From Pseudomonas yamanorum (GTDB lineage: Bacteria; Pseudomonadota; Gammaproteobacteria; Pseudomonadales; Pseudomonadaceae), in assembly GCF_900105735.1 (NCBI RefSeq), contig NZ_LT629793.1, forward strand, positions 620,001-684,000: 64,000 nt of DNA, given 5' to 3'. The notes beneath the pieces were generated by a model, which saw only the letters and a list, made by a program, of their open reading frames with translations, had not been told where the DNA came from and made no database searches. The stretch's first letter is position 1. The number at the start of each line of letters is the position of its first letter. The position numbers and the translations under genes are program-made. Positions 1 through 8,461 of the stretch are shown here, piece by piece.

Positions 1-237
1 GCGCTGATGGTGGAGCTGTTCCCGACACGCATCCGCTACACCTCGTTGTCGCTGCCTTACCACATTGGTAACGGCTGGTTTGGTGGGTTCCTGCCAACGG
101 TGTCGTTTGCGCTGGTGGTGTACACCGGCGATATCTTCTACGGCCTGTGGTACCCGGTGGTGATTACCGGGGTGAGCCTGATCGTGGGGCTGATTTGCCT
201 GAAAGAGACCAAGAACGTGGATATCGACAATAACTAA
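1..237 (+). CDS. MFS (metabolite:H+ symporter type) transporter, C-terminal end
   Basis: The reading frame is open from the first base, so only the last 78 residues are present. They contain the stretch VELFPTRIRYTSLSLPYHIG, which is typical of the penultimate cytoplasmic loop of ProP/MHS-type major facilitator symporters, followed by two hydrophobic membrane segments and a short charged tail ending KETKNVDIDNN. The protein would sit in the inner membrane and take up an organic acid, betaine or similar solute with protons. The substrate cannot be read from this fragment. A REP-type palindrome follows the stop codon. Confidence 0.8.
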   Translation, partial: ALMVELFPTRIRYTSLSLPYHIGNGWFGGFLPTVSFALVVYTGDIFYGLWYPVVITGVSLIVGLICLKETKNVDIDNN

Positions 238-267
238 ACTTCGATCCGGCTGACGCTGGAGATTCAG

Positions 268-355
268 TGTGGGAGCGGGCTTGCTCGCGAATGCGGAGTG
301 TCAGTCGCCGGATAGGTTGACTGATACACCGCTTTCGCGAGCAAGCCCGCACACA
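268..355. repeat. REP doublet (REPIN-like), GTGGGAGCGGGCTTGCTCGCGA family
   Basis: Two inverted copies of a REP core (TGTGGGAGCGGGCTTGCTCG at 268-287 and its complement ending at 355) flank a short loop and can form a long hairpin. The right copy has lost the CTCC bases of the end, reading GCCCGCACACA. It lies just after the transporter stop codon, as many Pseudomonas REP elements do. The same family recurs near 15.6, 34.3, 41.2, 47.5, 51.1 and 54.4 kb. Confidence 0.85.
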
Positions 356-470
356 TTGGGTTTAGCACCAGACACACAAATTGCTGTATATCCATCCAGA
401 TAAAAGTTGCCCAATTCTGATTTATTGCTCATCCTGCTCCCCATTCAATTTCGTAACGAATGTGGTGACC

Positions 471-2420
471 ATGCGGCTGTTCCTCTGTGAAAAACCGTCC
501 CAGGCCAAGGATATCGCCGCCGTGCTCGGCGCGACCCGGCGTGGCGACGGTTGTTGGCTGGGTTCAGGCGTGACGGTGACCTGGTGCATCGGCCACCTGC
601 TGGAAACCGCCCCGCCCGACAGCTACGACGCCAAGTACAAGCGCTGGGTGCTGGCCGACCTGCCGATCATCCCCGAGAAGTGGAAGATGCTGGTCAAGCC
701 CAAGACCGCCAGCCAGTTCAAGGCGGTCAAGCGTCTGCTGGGGGAAGCCCAGGAATTGGTGATCGCCACCGATGCCGACCGCGAAGGCGAGATGATCGCC
801 CGGGAACTGGTGGAGCACTGCCGTTATCGCGGCCCCATCCAGCGACTGTGGCTCTCGGCCCTCGACGACGCATCCATCCGCAAGGCCCTGGCCTCGTTGA
901 AGCCCGGTGCAGAAACCTTCAGCCTCTACCATTCGGCACTTGGCCGCTCCCGCGCCGACTGGCTGATCGGGATGAACATGAGCCGCCTGTTTACCCTGCT
1001 GGGCCAACAGTCCGGTTATCAGGGTGTGTTGCCGGTTGGGCGTGTGCAAACCCCGACCCTGCGGTTGGTAGTAGACCGGGACCGCAGCATTGCCGACTTT
1101 GTACCCGTCGCCTATTGGGCCATCGATGTGGACCTGCTCCACGACAACATCACCTTCACTGCGCAATGGCGCGCGACCGAAGACGCCTGTGATGATCAGG
1201 GCCGTTGCCTCAATCCGGAGCTTGCCCGGGACGCGGCCAACGCCATGAGCAACGCCGCCAGTGCGCGACTGGTCAAACTGCGTACCGAGCGGATGCGCGA
1301 CGTGGCGCCCCTGCCCTTCGACCTCGGCACCTTGCAGGAAATCTGCTCGAAAAAACTCGGCCTCGGCGCTCAGGAAACCCTGGATGTTGCGCAGTCGCTC
1401 TACGAAACCCACAAAGTGATTACTTACCCGCGCAGCGATTGCGGCTACCTGCCCCTTAGCCAGCACGGCGACGCGTTGAAAATTCTCGCGGCGCTGGGCC
1501 GGGCCGATCCGGCAGTGAACGCGTTGATGCCGCACATGGACCCACAACGTCGCTCACGGGCCTGGAACGACGCCAAGGTCAGTGCGCACCACGGCATCAT
1601 TCCCACCGGCGCCGGCAAGGATGTCGGGCAACTGACCGGCAAGCATCGCGCTGTGTACACCCTGATTCGCGCCCGCTACCTCGCGCAGTTCCTTCCCAAC
1701 CATGAATACGACCGCACCCAGGCCGATTTCGACTGCGCCGGTGAAGCCTTGCGGGCAGTTGGCAAAGTCATCGTGGAACCTGGCTGGAAACGCGCATTGC
1801 CGGAAGCATTGGCGCCGGCCAAGGGCCGTGAAGCACCTGCGCCGCAGTCCTTGCCGAAACTGGTTCAAGGCCAGGACTACACCGTGGCCAAGGTCAACCT
1901 CAAGGACCTGTGGACCCAGCCGCCCAAGCCCTTCACCGAAGGCGACCTGATCAAGGCGATGAAAAACGTCGCCAAGCTGGTGGAAGATCCGCTGCTCAAG
2001 CAAAAGCTCAAGGACACCACCGGGATCGGCACCGAAGCCACCCGCGCCGGGATTATCCAGGGCCTGCTGGATCGCGGTTACCTGGTGAAAAACGGCAAGG
2101 CGCTGTCGGCAACGCCTGCCGCGTTCAGCCTGATCGATGCGGTGCCACGGGCAATCGCCGACCCCGGCACCACGGCCATCTGGGAACAGGCGTTGGACAT
2201 GGTGCAGAGCGGTGAGATGAGCCTGGAGGAGTTCGTGGCCAAGCAGGCGGCGTGGATGAGCAAGCAAGTCACCCGCTGCACCGGCATGCGCCTGACCATC
2301 AGCGGCCCGGCCAGCCCGGCAGGACGTGGCGCTACGCCTTGGAAAAACAAACGCAAACCGGCCAAGCGCAAGACAGCCACCAGCCCGAAGCGGGCGGCGA
2401 AACCGGCAAACAAAGGCTGA
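471..2420 (+). CDS. topB: DNA topoisomerase III
   Basis: Type IA topoisomerase of 649 residues that cuts one DNA strand and resolves recombination and replication intermediates. The Toprim domain opens with MRLFLCEKPSQAKDIA and carries ATDADREGE near residue 105. The active-site tyrosine is in KVITYPRSD at residue 319. The protein ends in a Lys/Arg-rich tail instead of zinc fingers, as in other proteobacterial TopB. The frame stays open 30 codons upstream, but the ATG at 471 matches the family N-terminus and is chosen as the start. It stands alone between a transporter gene and a CBS protein gene on the same strand. Confidence 0.95.
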   Translation: MRLFLCEKPSQAKDIAAVLGATRRGDGCWLGSGVTVTWCIGHLLETAPPDSYDAKYKRWVLADLPIIPEKWKMLVKPKTASQFKAVKRLLGEAQELVIATDADREGEMIARELVEHCRYRGPIQRLWLSALDDASIRKALASLKPGAETFSLYHSALGRSRADWLIGMNMSRLFTLLGQQSGYQGVLPVGRVQTPTLRLVVDRDRSIADFVPVAYWAIDVDLLHDNITFTAQWRATEDACDDQGRCLNPELARDAANAMSNAASARLVKLRTERMRDVAPLPFDLGTLQEICSKKLGLGAQETLDVAQSLYETHKVITYPRSDCGYLPLSQHGDALKILAALGRADPAVNALMPHMDPQRRSRAWNDAKVSAHHGIIPTGAGKDVGQLTGKHRAVYTLIRARYLAQFLPNHEYDRTQADFDCAGEALRAVGKVIVEPGWKRALPEALAPAKGREAPAPQSLPKLVQGQDYTVAKVNLKDLWTQPPKPFTEGDLIKAMKNVAKLVEDPLLKQKLKDTTGIGTEATRAGIIQGLLDRGYLVKNGKALSATPAAFSLIDAVPRAIADPGTTAIWEQALDMVQSGEMSLEEFVAKQAAWMSKQVTRCTGMRLTISGPASPAGRGATPWKNKRKPAKRKTATSPKRAAKPANKG

Positions 2421-2555
2421 GAGGCACTAAAAAGTCGCGACAATGACGTTTTTCGACGGGATGTATGCCGCTTTGGACCTTGCCCTGCCGCGGGCCATCC
2501 AGGATTCTGTAGGGCCTGCTAACCTCCCAACAATAACAACACCGGAGTGGCCTCC

Positions 2556-2996
2556 ATGAAAACCGTTGCCCAAGTGCTGAAGTCCAAAGACCAGCAAAAC
2601 CAGCAAGTCCACACTATCCCCCACGACCATACGGTATTTGAGGCCTTGATCGTGATGGCGTCGAAAAACGTCGGGGCCTTGCCAGTGCTCCAGGACGGGA
2701 AGGTGGTGGGCATCATCAGTGAACGAGACTATGCCCGTAAGGTCATCCTCCATGGATTGTCTTCGGTGACGACCAAAGCCCACGAGATCATGAATTCACC
2801 GGTGATCACCGTCGACACTCACCAGACTGTCGAGACCTGCATGACTATCATGACCGACCGACATCTGCGCCACCTGCCTGTGGTAGAGAACGGCGAGCTC
2901 CTTGGTCTGCTATCCATCGGCGACCTGGTCAAGGAAGCGATTGCCGAACAGGCCGACTTGATCAAACAGCTGGAGCAGTACATTCGCGGCGAATAA
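2556..2996 (+). CDS. CBS domain-pair protein
   Basis: Small cytoplasmic protein of 146 residues consisting almost only of two CBS motifs. The first follows TIPHDHTVFEALIVM and the second follows MNSPVITVDTHQTVETCM. The repeated phrases GALPVLQDGKVVGIISERD and RHLPVVENGELLGLLSIGD are the usual nucleotide-binding halves. Stand-alone CBS pairs bind adenosyl ligands and modulate partners, but no partner can be named here. A GTG lies three codons upstream; the ATG at 2556 is preferred because CGGAG sits 9 bases before it. It is followed 14 bases later by a sirtuin gene and may be co-transcribed with it. Confidence 0.9.
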   Translation: MKTVAQVLKSKDQQNQQVHTIPHDHTVFEALIVMASKNVGALPVLQDGKVVGIISERDYARKVILHGLSSVTTKAHEIMNSPVITVDTHQTVETCMTIMTDRHLRHLPVVENGELLGLLSIGDLVKEAIAEQADLIKQLEQYIRGE

Positions 2997-3010
2997 TCAT
3001 TGGGGACCCC

Positions 3011-3859
3011 ATGCTCGATACCCTGCAACATCAAGTCGATAACCAGCTCGACAGCCTGCACCGGGCCATGGCCGAACGGCGCTTCCTGGTGCTGACCGGT
3101 GCGGGTATCAGCACCTCTTCGGGGATTCCCGATTATCGCGACAGCGAAGGCGTGCGCCGGGGCAAGGCGCCGATGATGTACCAGGAGTTCCTCGCAACCC
3201 CGGAGGCACGCCGCCGCTACTGGGCCAGGGCGATGCTCGGCTGGCCGAGGGTGTGTGTCGCACAGCCGAACGCGGCGCATATCGCGTTGGCCACCTTGCA
3301 GCAGCGCCAGCGCATTACCGGGCTGATCACCCAGAACGTCGACACCCTGCACGACCAGGCCGGCAGCCATGATGTGATCGAACTCCACGGCAGCCTGCAC
3401 CGGGTGCTGTGCCTGGATTGCCAGCAGACCAGCGAACGGGACCTGATCCAGCGCCAGATGGAAGCGGAGAATCCGTACCTGGCGGGTGTGGACGCGGTTC
3501 AGGCACCAGACGGTGACACCCTGCTGGACCCGGCCTTTGAAGGACGCTTCCAGGTGCCCCGCTGCCCCCATTGCGGCGGGCAACGGCTGAAGCCGGATGT
3601 AGTGTTTTTCGGCGAGAACGTCGCCCAGGGCACGGCCGCCAAGGCGATGGCGGCGGTGGACGACGCAGAAGGACTGCTGGTGGTGGGTTCATCGTTGATG
3701 GCGTATTCAGCGTTTCGCTTGTGCAAGGCGATGGTTGAGCAGGGCAAGCCTGTGATTGCCATCAATCTGGGCAAGACACGGGGCGATGAGCTGCTGCAAC
3801 TCAAGATCGAAGCGTCCTGCGAGCTTTTGTTGCCGTTGCTGACAGAACGCCTGGGATAG
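3011..3859 (+). CDS. NAD-dependent protein deacetylase (sirtuin, Sir2 family)
   Basis: Cytoplasmic deacylase of 282 residues that removes acyl groups from lysines using NAD. Visible motifs are GAGISTSSGIPDYR (residues 30-43, NAD binding), TQNVD (107-111), the catalytic histidine in ELHGS (H126), and a zinc-binding set of Cys pairs, CLDC at 134-137 and CPHC at 185-188. GENV near 201 and GSSLMAYSAF complete the Rossmann fold. The start ATG at 3011 is preceded by GGGGACCCC, a weak ribosome site. It follows the CBS protein on the same strand with a 14-base gap. A type-2 REP palindrome lies just after the stop. Confidence 0.93.
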   Translation: MLDTLQHQVDNQLDSLHRAMAERRFLVLTGAGISTSSGIPDYRDSEGVRRGKAPMMYQEFLATPEARRRYWARAMLGWPRVCVAQPNAAHIALATLQQRQRITGLITQNVDTLHDQAGSHDVIELHGSLHRVLCLDCQQTSERDLIQRQMEAENPYLAGVDAVQAPDGDTLLDPAFEGRFQVPRCPHCGGQRLKPDVVFFGENVAQGTAAKAMAAVDDAEGLLVVGSSLMAYSAFRLCKAMVEQGKPVIAINLGKTRGDELLQLKIEASCELLLPLLTERLG

Positions 3860-3876
3860 CCCAATCCTGCTTTTCT

Positions 3877-3906
3877 GTGGCGAGGGAGCTTGCTCCCTCG
3901 CCACAA
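3877..3906. repeat. REP palindrome, GTGGCGAGGGAGC family
   Basis: A near-perfect palindrome in which TGTGGCGAGGGAGC pairs with GCTCCCTCGCCACA around TT. It belongs to a second REP-like family in this genome. Degenerate pieces of it occur near 10.85, 24.0, 39.95 and 63.78 kb. It may also act as the transcript end of the sirtuin gene, although no T-run follows. Confidence 0.75.
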
Positions 3907-3990
3907 AAGCGTTGCCAAACCCTAGACTCACCCGCACAAAAAATGACGCTCAAGTCACGCTTTCCGCTCTCATCCCCGTCCCACGGGGAT

Positions 3991-4022
3991 TTATGTAGTG
4001 CTCAAAAATAATCACTACATAA
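3991..4022. promoter_or_regulatory. 10-bp perfect inverted repeat, candidate operator
   Basis: TTATGTAGTG (3991-4000) and CACTACATAA (4013-4022) are exact reverse complements separated by 12 bases. They end 4 bases before a good -35 hexamer at 4026. A second dyad, ATCCCCGT/ACGGGGAT at 3972-3990, abuts it on the left. The geometry suits a dimeric regulator controlling the promoter beside it. No regulator is identified. Confidence 0.45.
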
Positions 4023-4025
4023 TCG

Positions 4026-4054
4026 TTGACGTAACCATTTTGTAATTGCATGAT
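4026..4054 (+). promoter_or_regulatory. sigma70-like promoter of a candidate small RNA
   Basis: A -35 hexamer TTGACG (4026-4031, five of six consensus) is followed after exactly 17 bases by CATGAT (4049-4054, four of six). Transcription would begin near 4061. No open frame with a ribosome site starts in the next 70 bases, while a terminator-like hairpin ends near 4129. Confidence 0.45.
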
Positions 4055-4060
4055 TCAAGC

Positions 4061-4129
4061 GTCTCCCGGATCGGGAGCGTTGGTAACACGTGTTTTGAAC
4101 AAGCTCGTCTGACCGCCGAGCTGTTTTTT
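4061..4129 (+). ncRNA. candidate small RNA of about 70 nt
   Basis: Inferred from the promoter at 4026-4054 and a terminator at 4102-4129. The transcript would contain the hairpin CTCCCG-GAT-CGGGAG (4063-4077), the palindrome AACACGTGTT and the final stem AGCTCG/CGAGCT followed by GTTTTTT. It does not match a small RNA I can name. The alternative is a leader that continues into the gene at 4384, with the hairpin acting as an attenuator. Confidence 0.35.
4102..4129 (+). terminator. terminator-like hairpin with T-run
   Basis: AGCTCG (4102-4107) pairs with CGAGCT (4117-4122), followed by G and six T residues (4124-4129). The stem is only 6 bp, so strength is uncertain. It lies in the long gap before the gene at 4384, too far from the sirtuin gene to be its obvious terminator. 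Confidence 0.45.
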
Positions 4130-4383
4130 CCGGATGTGCACTGCCCACAAGGCAGATTGATGAAGCTGACCGGCCCGAAAGGATCGGTACAAGGAGCTCA
4201 AACGCTGCTTGTCTTCGTTATGAAACCATTGCGTAGCAGTTCATCAGCAAGACTACATGCATCGGTTCAAGACCCTGCCCGTATTCGGCAGACAGTCGCT
4301 GACGCCCGGTTTTCTGAGCCGGAGACAACTTAGTAGTTTTAATGGATCAACTAAAGATCGCCAACTGGTCAAGGGGCTTACAC

Positions 4384-4713
4384 ATGAATCTGAACAACCA
4401 ACCAACTATCGAAGAATTGGCTGAGATGTTCGCAGCGCAGAAAGACACGCTCGACGACCATATCCTCTGGATTGGTAAATCGGGCCAGGTCCATATTGAC
4501 TGCCTGGCGCCCCATACCGTGGAAGAAGAGTTCGACAGGAATAACCGTGAACTGGCAGCGCGCCTGAAGATGTACCGCCGCGGCCAGGGTTATGTCGGCA
4601 AGAAAGCCGCCGCTGATCGCAACTTTATCGAGCAGGTCTTTCATACACTTAATACCGAGTGGCAGAACCTTAAAGGCCATTCGCACGTTAAAGTGATCGA
4701 CAGATACTGCTGA
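4384..4713 (+). CDS. Conserved small protein of unknown function
   Basis: A 109-residue soluble protein, rich in charged residues, that I do not recognise. It starts MNLNNQPTIEELAEMFAAQKDT, which looks helical, has no signal peptide or membrane segment, and contains HILWIGKSGQVHID and a basic patch KMYRRGQGYVGKK. The start at 4384 is the ATG beginning the compact protein; the frame is open further upstream at 4342. The preceding ribosome site is poor. A strong terminator follows at 4736. A preceding 0.5 kb gap with structured DNA suggests a separately regulated transcript. Nothing suggests recent transfer. Confidence 0.7.
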   Translation: MNLNNQPTIEELAEMFAAQKDTLDDHILWIGKSGQVHIDCLAPHTVEEEFDRNNRELAARLKMYRRGQGYVGKKAAADRNFIEQVFHTLNTEWQNLKGHSHVKVIDRYC

Positions 4714-4735
4714 TAACTACGCACTGATTACTTAA

Positions 4736-4765
4736 GCCTGCTCGCTTAAACGAGCAGGCTTTTTT
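4736..4765 (+). terminator. Rho-independent terminator
   Basis: GCCTGCTCG (4736-4744) pairs perfectly with CGAGCAGGC (4751-4759) around CTTAAA and is followed by six T residues. It ends the transcript of the 109-residue protein and lies just after the end of the convergent LysR gene. Confidence 0.9.
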
Positions 4766-4776
4766 ATGGCCGACGG

Positions 4777-5685
4777 TTATTGCAACAACGCCGGAAAACG
4801 CCCCTTCCCCGCTTCATCGCAAAAAATATCAAACATGGCTTGGGCCGCTGCCGAAAGTTCGTGCCCCGGCTTGGTCAATACACCAATCGGCCGTTCAATC
4901 ACCGGATCGCTCAAGGTGATGCAATGGGCGCCTGCCTCCTGCATTTGTCGCGCACACAACGCCGGCACTGCGCTGACGCCCAAACCACTGGCAACCATCT
5001 TGCCCACCGTCGCCAGTTGATGGCTCTCCAGGGCCACCGGCAGCTTCATGTCCAGCGCCTTCAGGTGTTCTTCCAGCATCACCCGCACCGTGGACGGTCG
5101 CTGCAAGGTGATGAAGGGTTGTTCCAGCAGGGTGTGCCAGTCGATATCGGACCGGCGCGCCAACGCCGAGTCACCGGGCACTACCGCGACAAAGCGATCC
5201 ACATACAACGGGGTAAACACCAGCGACGAGCTTTCCGTAGGCTCAAACGCCACGCCCAGTTCCACCTGGCGATCGCGGACCATTTCCAGCACCTGCTCGT
5301 TGATCACGTCATTCACCGTTACGTTGACCTGGGGATAGCGCGCCCGAAAAATCTTCAGGATCGGCGGCAGCAGGTTCCCGGCAAACGACGGCATCGCTGC
5401 CACCGTCACCCGCCCGCGCTGCAAGGTGAAGCGCTGACGCAACTCATCCTCGGCATTGTCCCAGTCGGCGATCAGGCGCCGGGCCAAGGGCAGCAGGGAT
5501 TCACCTTCGGGGGTCAGCGCGACATTGCGGGTATTGCGGCTGAACAAGCGTCCGCCCAGGCCTTCCTCCAGACCTTTGATGGTCAAGCTCAAGGCCGACT
5601 GGGAAAGATGCAAACGCTCACAGGCTGCCGCAAAGCTGAGGGTCTGGGCCACGGCAAGAAAGGCGCGCATCTGTTTAACTGTCAT
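4777..5685 (-). CDS. dhcR: LysR-family regulator of the adjacent CoA-transferase operon
   Basis: LysR-type transcription factor of 302 residues. The N-terminal winged helix (residues 1-60) reads MTVKQMRAFLAVAQTLSF with the recognition helix LSQSALSLTIKGLE. The rest is the effector-binding domain. It is transcribed away from the CoA-transferase/thiolase genes, so it most likely senses their substrate. The order LysR, transferase A, transferase B, thiolase equals P. aeruginosa PA1998-PA2001, where the regulator is called DhcR; the symbol rests on that order and is from memory. GGAG lies 7 bases before the ATG. A dyad with LysR-box spacing lies in the divergent gap. Confidence 0.85.
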   Translation of the reverse strand: MTVKQMRAFLAVAQTLSFAAACERLHLSQSALSLTIKGLEEGLGGRLFSRNTRNVALTPEGESLLPLARRLIADWDNAEDELRQRFTLQRGRVTVAAMPSFAGNLLPPILKIFRARYPQVNVTVNDVINEQVLEMVRDRQVELGVAFEPTESSSLVFTPLYVDRFVAVVPGDSALARRSDIDWHTLLEQPFITLQRPSTVRVMLEEHLKALDMKLPVALESHQLATVGKMVASGLGVSAVPALCARQMQEAGAHCITLSDPVIERPIGVLTKPGHELSAAAQAMFDIFCDEAGKGRFPALLQ

Positions 5686-5717
5686 GAAGCTTCTCCCGAT
5701 GGCTGACGACTATGCTG

Positions 5718-5744
5718 TTTTTTAAATCAATCAACCTTAAAAAA
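5718..5744. promoter_or_regulatory. Candidate LysR operator in the dhcR-dhcA gap
   Basis: TTTTTTAA (5718-5725) and TTAAAAAA (5737-5744) are perfect inverted arms separated by 11 bases. This satisfies the T-N11-A rule for LysR-type binding sites. It sits between the divergent regulator (start 5685) and the transferase operon (start 5819), where an autoregulatory and activating site is expected. Confidence 0.5.
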
Positions 5745-5818
5745 CAACTTAACAAATCAATCCGTCAGCGCAACACTCGGTTCATATGGCTGGCCCACAA
5801 ACAATAAAAGAGGTGCAT

Positions 5819-6517
5819 ATGGCAGGTTTTGATAAACGCGTAGCGTCCTATGAAGAGGCGCTGGCAGGCCTGGAAGATGGCATGACGGTGCTGGCGGGTG
5901 GTTTTGGCCTGTGCGGCATCCCGGAAAACCTCATTGCCGAAATCAAGCGCAAAGGCACCCGCAACCTGACCGTGGTCTCCAACAACTGCGGCGTCGACGG
6001 CTTCGGCCTGGGCCTGCTGCTGGAAGGCAAGCAGATCAGCAAGGTCTTCGCGTCCTACGTCGGTGAAAACGCCCTGTTCGAGAAGCAACTGCTCAGCGGC
6101 GAAATCGAAGTGGTCCTGACGCCCCAAGGCACCCTCGCCGAAAAACTGCGCGCAGGCGGTGCCGGCATCCCGGCCTTCTTCACCGCCACCGGCGTCGGCA
6201 CGCCAGTCGCTGAAGGCAAGGAAACCCGCGAATTCAACGGTCGCCCGTACCTGATGGAAGAATCCATCACCGGCGACTTCGCCATCGTCAAAGGCTGGAA
6301 AGCCGACCACTTCGGCAACGTGATCTACCGCCACACTGCCCAGAACTTCAACCCGTTGGCCGCCACTGCCGGCAAGATCACAGTGGTCGAAGTCGAAGAA
6401 ATCGTCGAACCGGGCGAGCTGGACCCGGCGCATATCCATACCCCAGGGATCTACGTCGACCGGATCATTTGCGGCACCTTCGAGAAGCGCATCGAACAGC
6501 GCACCCTCCGCAAATAA
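5819..6517 (+). CDS. dhcA: 3-oxoacid/dehydrocarnitine CoA-transferase subunit A
   Basis: Alpha subunit (232 residues) of a class I CoA-transferase that moves CoA from a donor thioester to a 3-oxoacid. Family signatures are [19 protein letters not shown] near the N-terminus and [13 protein letters not shown] in the middle. An in-frame ATG lies 11 codons upstream, but the ATG at 5819 has AAGAGG five bases before it and begins the standard [10 protein letters not shown] start. It is followed by subunit B 31 bases later. By gene order it corresponds to P. aeruginosa DhcA, which acts on dehydrocarnitine; an acetoacetate (Sco/Ato) role is the alternative. Confidence 0.9.
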   Translation: MAGFDKRVASYEEALAGLEDGMTVLAGGFGLCGIPENLIAEIKRKGTRNLTVVSNNCGVDGFGLGLLLEGKQISKVFASYVGENALFEKQLLSGEIEVVLTPQGTLAEKLRAGGAGIPAFFTATGVGTPVAEGKETREFNGRPYLMEESITGDFAIVKGWKADHFGNVIYRHTAQNFNPLAATAGKITVVEVEEIVEPGELDPAHIHTPGIYVDRIICGTFEKRIEQRTLRK

Positions 6518-6548
6518 TCCACCAGTCCAAACAATAAGGAGACAAACA

Positions 6549-7208
6549 ATGGCTCTTACCCGCGAACAAATGGCTCAACGCGTCGCCCGCGAAATGCAGG
6601 ACGGTTTCTACGTCAACCTCGGCATCGGCATCCCGACCCTGGTGGCCAACTACATCCCCGAGGGCATGGAAGTGATGCTGCAGTCGGAAAACGGCCTGCT
6701 GGGCATGGGTCCGTTTCCGACTGAAGAAACCATCGATGCCGACATGATCAATGCCGGCAAACAGACCGTCACCGCACGTATTGGCGCGTCGATCTTCTCC
6801 TCGGCCGAGTCCTTCGCGATGATTCGCGGCGGCCACGTCGACCTGACCGTGCTTGGCGCCTTTGAAGTCGACGTACAGGGCAACATCGCCTCGTGGATGA
6901 TCCCCGGCAAGCTGGTCAAGGGCATGGGTGGCGCGATGGACCTGGTGGCCGGTGCCGAGAACATCATCGTGATCATGACCCACGCGTCCAAGGACGGTGA
7001 GTCCAAGTTATTGAGCCGCTGCAGCCTGCCGCTGACCGGCGCCAACTGCATCAAGCGCGTGCTGACAGACCTGGCCTACCTGGAAATCGAAAATGGCGCT
7101 TTTGTCCTCAAGGAACGCGCACCTGGCGTCAGTGTTGAAGAGATCGTCAGCAAGACAGCCGGTAAACTGATCGTCCCGGACCATGTTCCAGAAATGCACT
7201 TCCAGTGA
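6549..7208 (+). CDS. dhcB: 3-oxoacid/dehydrocarnitine CoA-transferase subunit B
   Basis: Beta subunit of 219 residues. It carries the catalytic glutamate in the family motif [11 protein letters not shown] (E47) that forms the glutamyl-CoA intermediate, preceded by [13 protein letters not shown]. It also has [15 protein letters not shown] and the terminal block VPEMHFQ. The ribosome site AAGGAG lies about 9 bases before the ATG. Subunits A and B assemble into the active cytoplasmic enzyme. The thiolase gene starts 11 bases after the stop codon, so all three are one operon turning a 3-oxoacid into acetyl-CoA units. Confidence 0.9.
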   Translation: MALTREQMAQRVAREMQDGFYVNLGIGIPTLVANYIPEGMEVMLQSENGLLGMGPFPTEETIDADMINAGKQTVTARIGASIFSSAESFAMIRGGHVDLTVLGAFEVDVQGNIASWMIPGKLVKGMGGAMDLVAGAENIIVIMTHASKDGESKLLSRCSLPLTGANCIKRVLTDLAYLEIENGAFVLKERAPGVSVEEIVSKTAGKLIVPDHVPEMHFQ

Positions 7209-7219
7209 GGACAGATTCC

Positions 7220-8401
7220 ATGCAAGACGTCGTGATTGTTGCTGCCACCCGCACCGCCGTGGGCAGCTTCCAAGGTTCGCTGGCAAGCATCCCGGCCCCG
7301 GAGCTGGGGGCTGCGGTGATCCGTCGCCTGCTGGAGCAAACCGGCATCGACCCCGCGCTGGTGGATGAAGTGATCCTTGGCCAGGTGCTCACCGCCGGCA
7401 GCGGCCAGAACCCGGCCCGCCAGGCCTCGATCCTCGCCGGCCTGCCCCACGCCGTACCGGCCCTGACCCTGAACAAGGTCTGCGGTTCGGGCCTCAAGGC
7501 CCTGCACCTCGGCGCGCAAGCGATCCGTTGCGGTGACGCCGAGGTGATCATCGCCGGCGGCATGGAGAACATGAGCCTGGCCCCGTACGTATTGCCGGCC
7601 GCTCGCACCGGCCTGCGCATGGGCCATGCGAAAATGATCGACAGCATGATCACCGACGGCCTGTGGGATGCGTTCAACGACTACCACATGGGCATCACCG
7701 CCGAGAACCTGGTGGACAAGTACGGTATCAGCCGTGAAGCCCAGGACGCCTTCGCCGCCGCCTCGCAGCAAAAAGCCACGGCGGCGATTGAAGCCGGGCG
7801 TTTCAGCGATGAGATCACGCCGATCCTGATTCCCCAGCGCAAGGGCGACCCGGTGGCCTTCGCCGTGGACGAACAGCCACGCGCGGGCACCACCGCTGAA
7901 TCCCTGGCCAAGCTCAAGCCGGCCTTCAAGAAAGACGGCACCGTCACCGCCGGCAATGCCTCCAGCCTCAACGACGGCGCGGCTGCCGTGCTGCTGATGA
8001 GCGCAGACAAAGCCAAGGCCCTGGGCCTGCCGGTACTGGCACGCATCGCCAGCTACGCCAACGCCGGCGTCGATCCTGCGATCATGGGCATTGGCCCGGT
8101 TTCGGCCACCCGCCGCTGCCTGGACAAGGCCGGCTGGAACCTGGGCGACCTGGACCTGATCGAAGCCAACGAAGCCTTCGCCGCACAGTCACTGGCAGTG
8201 GGCAAAGAGCTGGAATGGGACGCGGCGAAGGTCAATGTCAACGGCGGCGCGATTGCCATCGGCCACCCGATTGGCGCATCAGGCTGCCGTGTGCTGGTGA
8301 CCCTGCTGCATGAAATGATCAAGCGCGACGCCAAGAAAGGCCTGGCCACACTGTGCATCGGTGGAGGTCAGGGCGTCGCACTGGCGCTCGAGCGCAGCTG
8401 A
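7220..8401 (+). CDS. atoB: Acetyl-CoA acetyltransferase (thiolase)
   Basis: Thiolase of 393 residues, the usual length, that cleaves a 3-ketoacyl-CoA into acetyl-CoA and a shortened acyl-CoA (acetoacetyl-CoA to two acetyl-CoA). The nucleophilic cysteine is in [12 protein letters not shown] (C88), the histidine in [11 protein letters not shown] (H349) and the second cysteine in CIGGGQG (C379). The frame opens five codons upstream, but the ATG at 7220 has GAGGA 8 bases before it and fits the family start [12 protein letters not shown]. It is the last gene of the operon and is followed by a strong terminator. Confidence 0.93.
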   Translation: MQDVVIVAATRTAVGSFQGSLASIPAPELGAAVIRRLLEQTGIDPALVDEVILGQVLTAGSGQNPARQASILAGLPHAVPALTLNKVCGSGLKALHLGAQAIRCGDAEVIIAGGMENMSLAPYVLPAARTGLRMGHAKMIDSMITDGLWDAFNDYHMGITAENLVDKYGISREAQDAFAAASQQKATAAIEAGRFSDEITPILIPQRKGDPVAFAVDEQPRAGTTAESLAKLKPAFKKDGTVTAGNASSLNDGAAAVLLMSADKAKALGLPVLARIASYANAGVDPAIMGIGPVSATRRCLDKAGWNLGDLDLIEANEAFAAQSLAVGKELEWDAAKVNVNGGAIAIGHPIGASGCRVLVTLLHEMIKRDAKKGLATLCIGGGQGVALALERS

Positions 8402-8421
8402 TTTCCAAGAGCAACATGGAG

Positions 8422-8454
8422 AAGGCCCGGTTCCACGAAAACCGGGCCTTTTCT
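8422..8454 (+). terminator. Rho-independent terminator of the atoB operon
   Basis: AAGGCCCGGTT (8422-8432) pairs perfectly with AACCGGGCCTT (8440-8450) around a 7-base loop and is followed by TTCTTTA. It lies between atoB and the convergent thioesterase gene and could serve both strands. Confidence 0.85.
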
Positions 8455-8461
8455 TTATCGG

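Noticed and set aside
3860..4383. Short open frame 4046-4333 in the gap before the small protein
   Set aside because: It starts inside the -10 region of the inferred promoter, has no ribosome site and has a Ser-rich composition unlike its neighbours. The region is better read as regulatory or non-coding.
5786..5818. Upstream start for the CoA-transferase subunit A gene
   Set aside because: The extra 11 residues are not part of the family and the ATG at 5819 has its own AAGAGG ribosome site.
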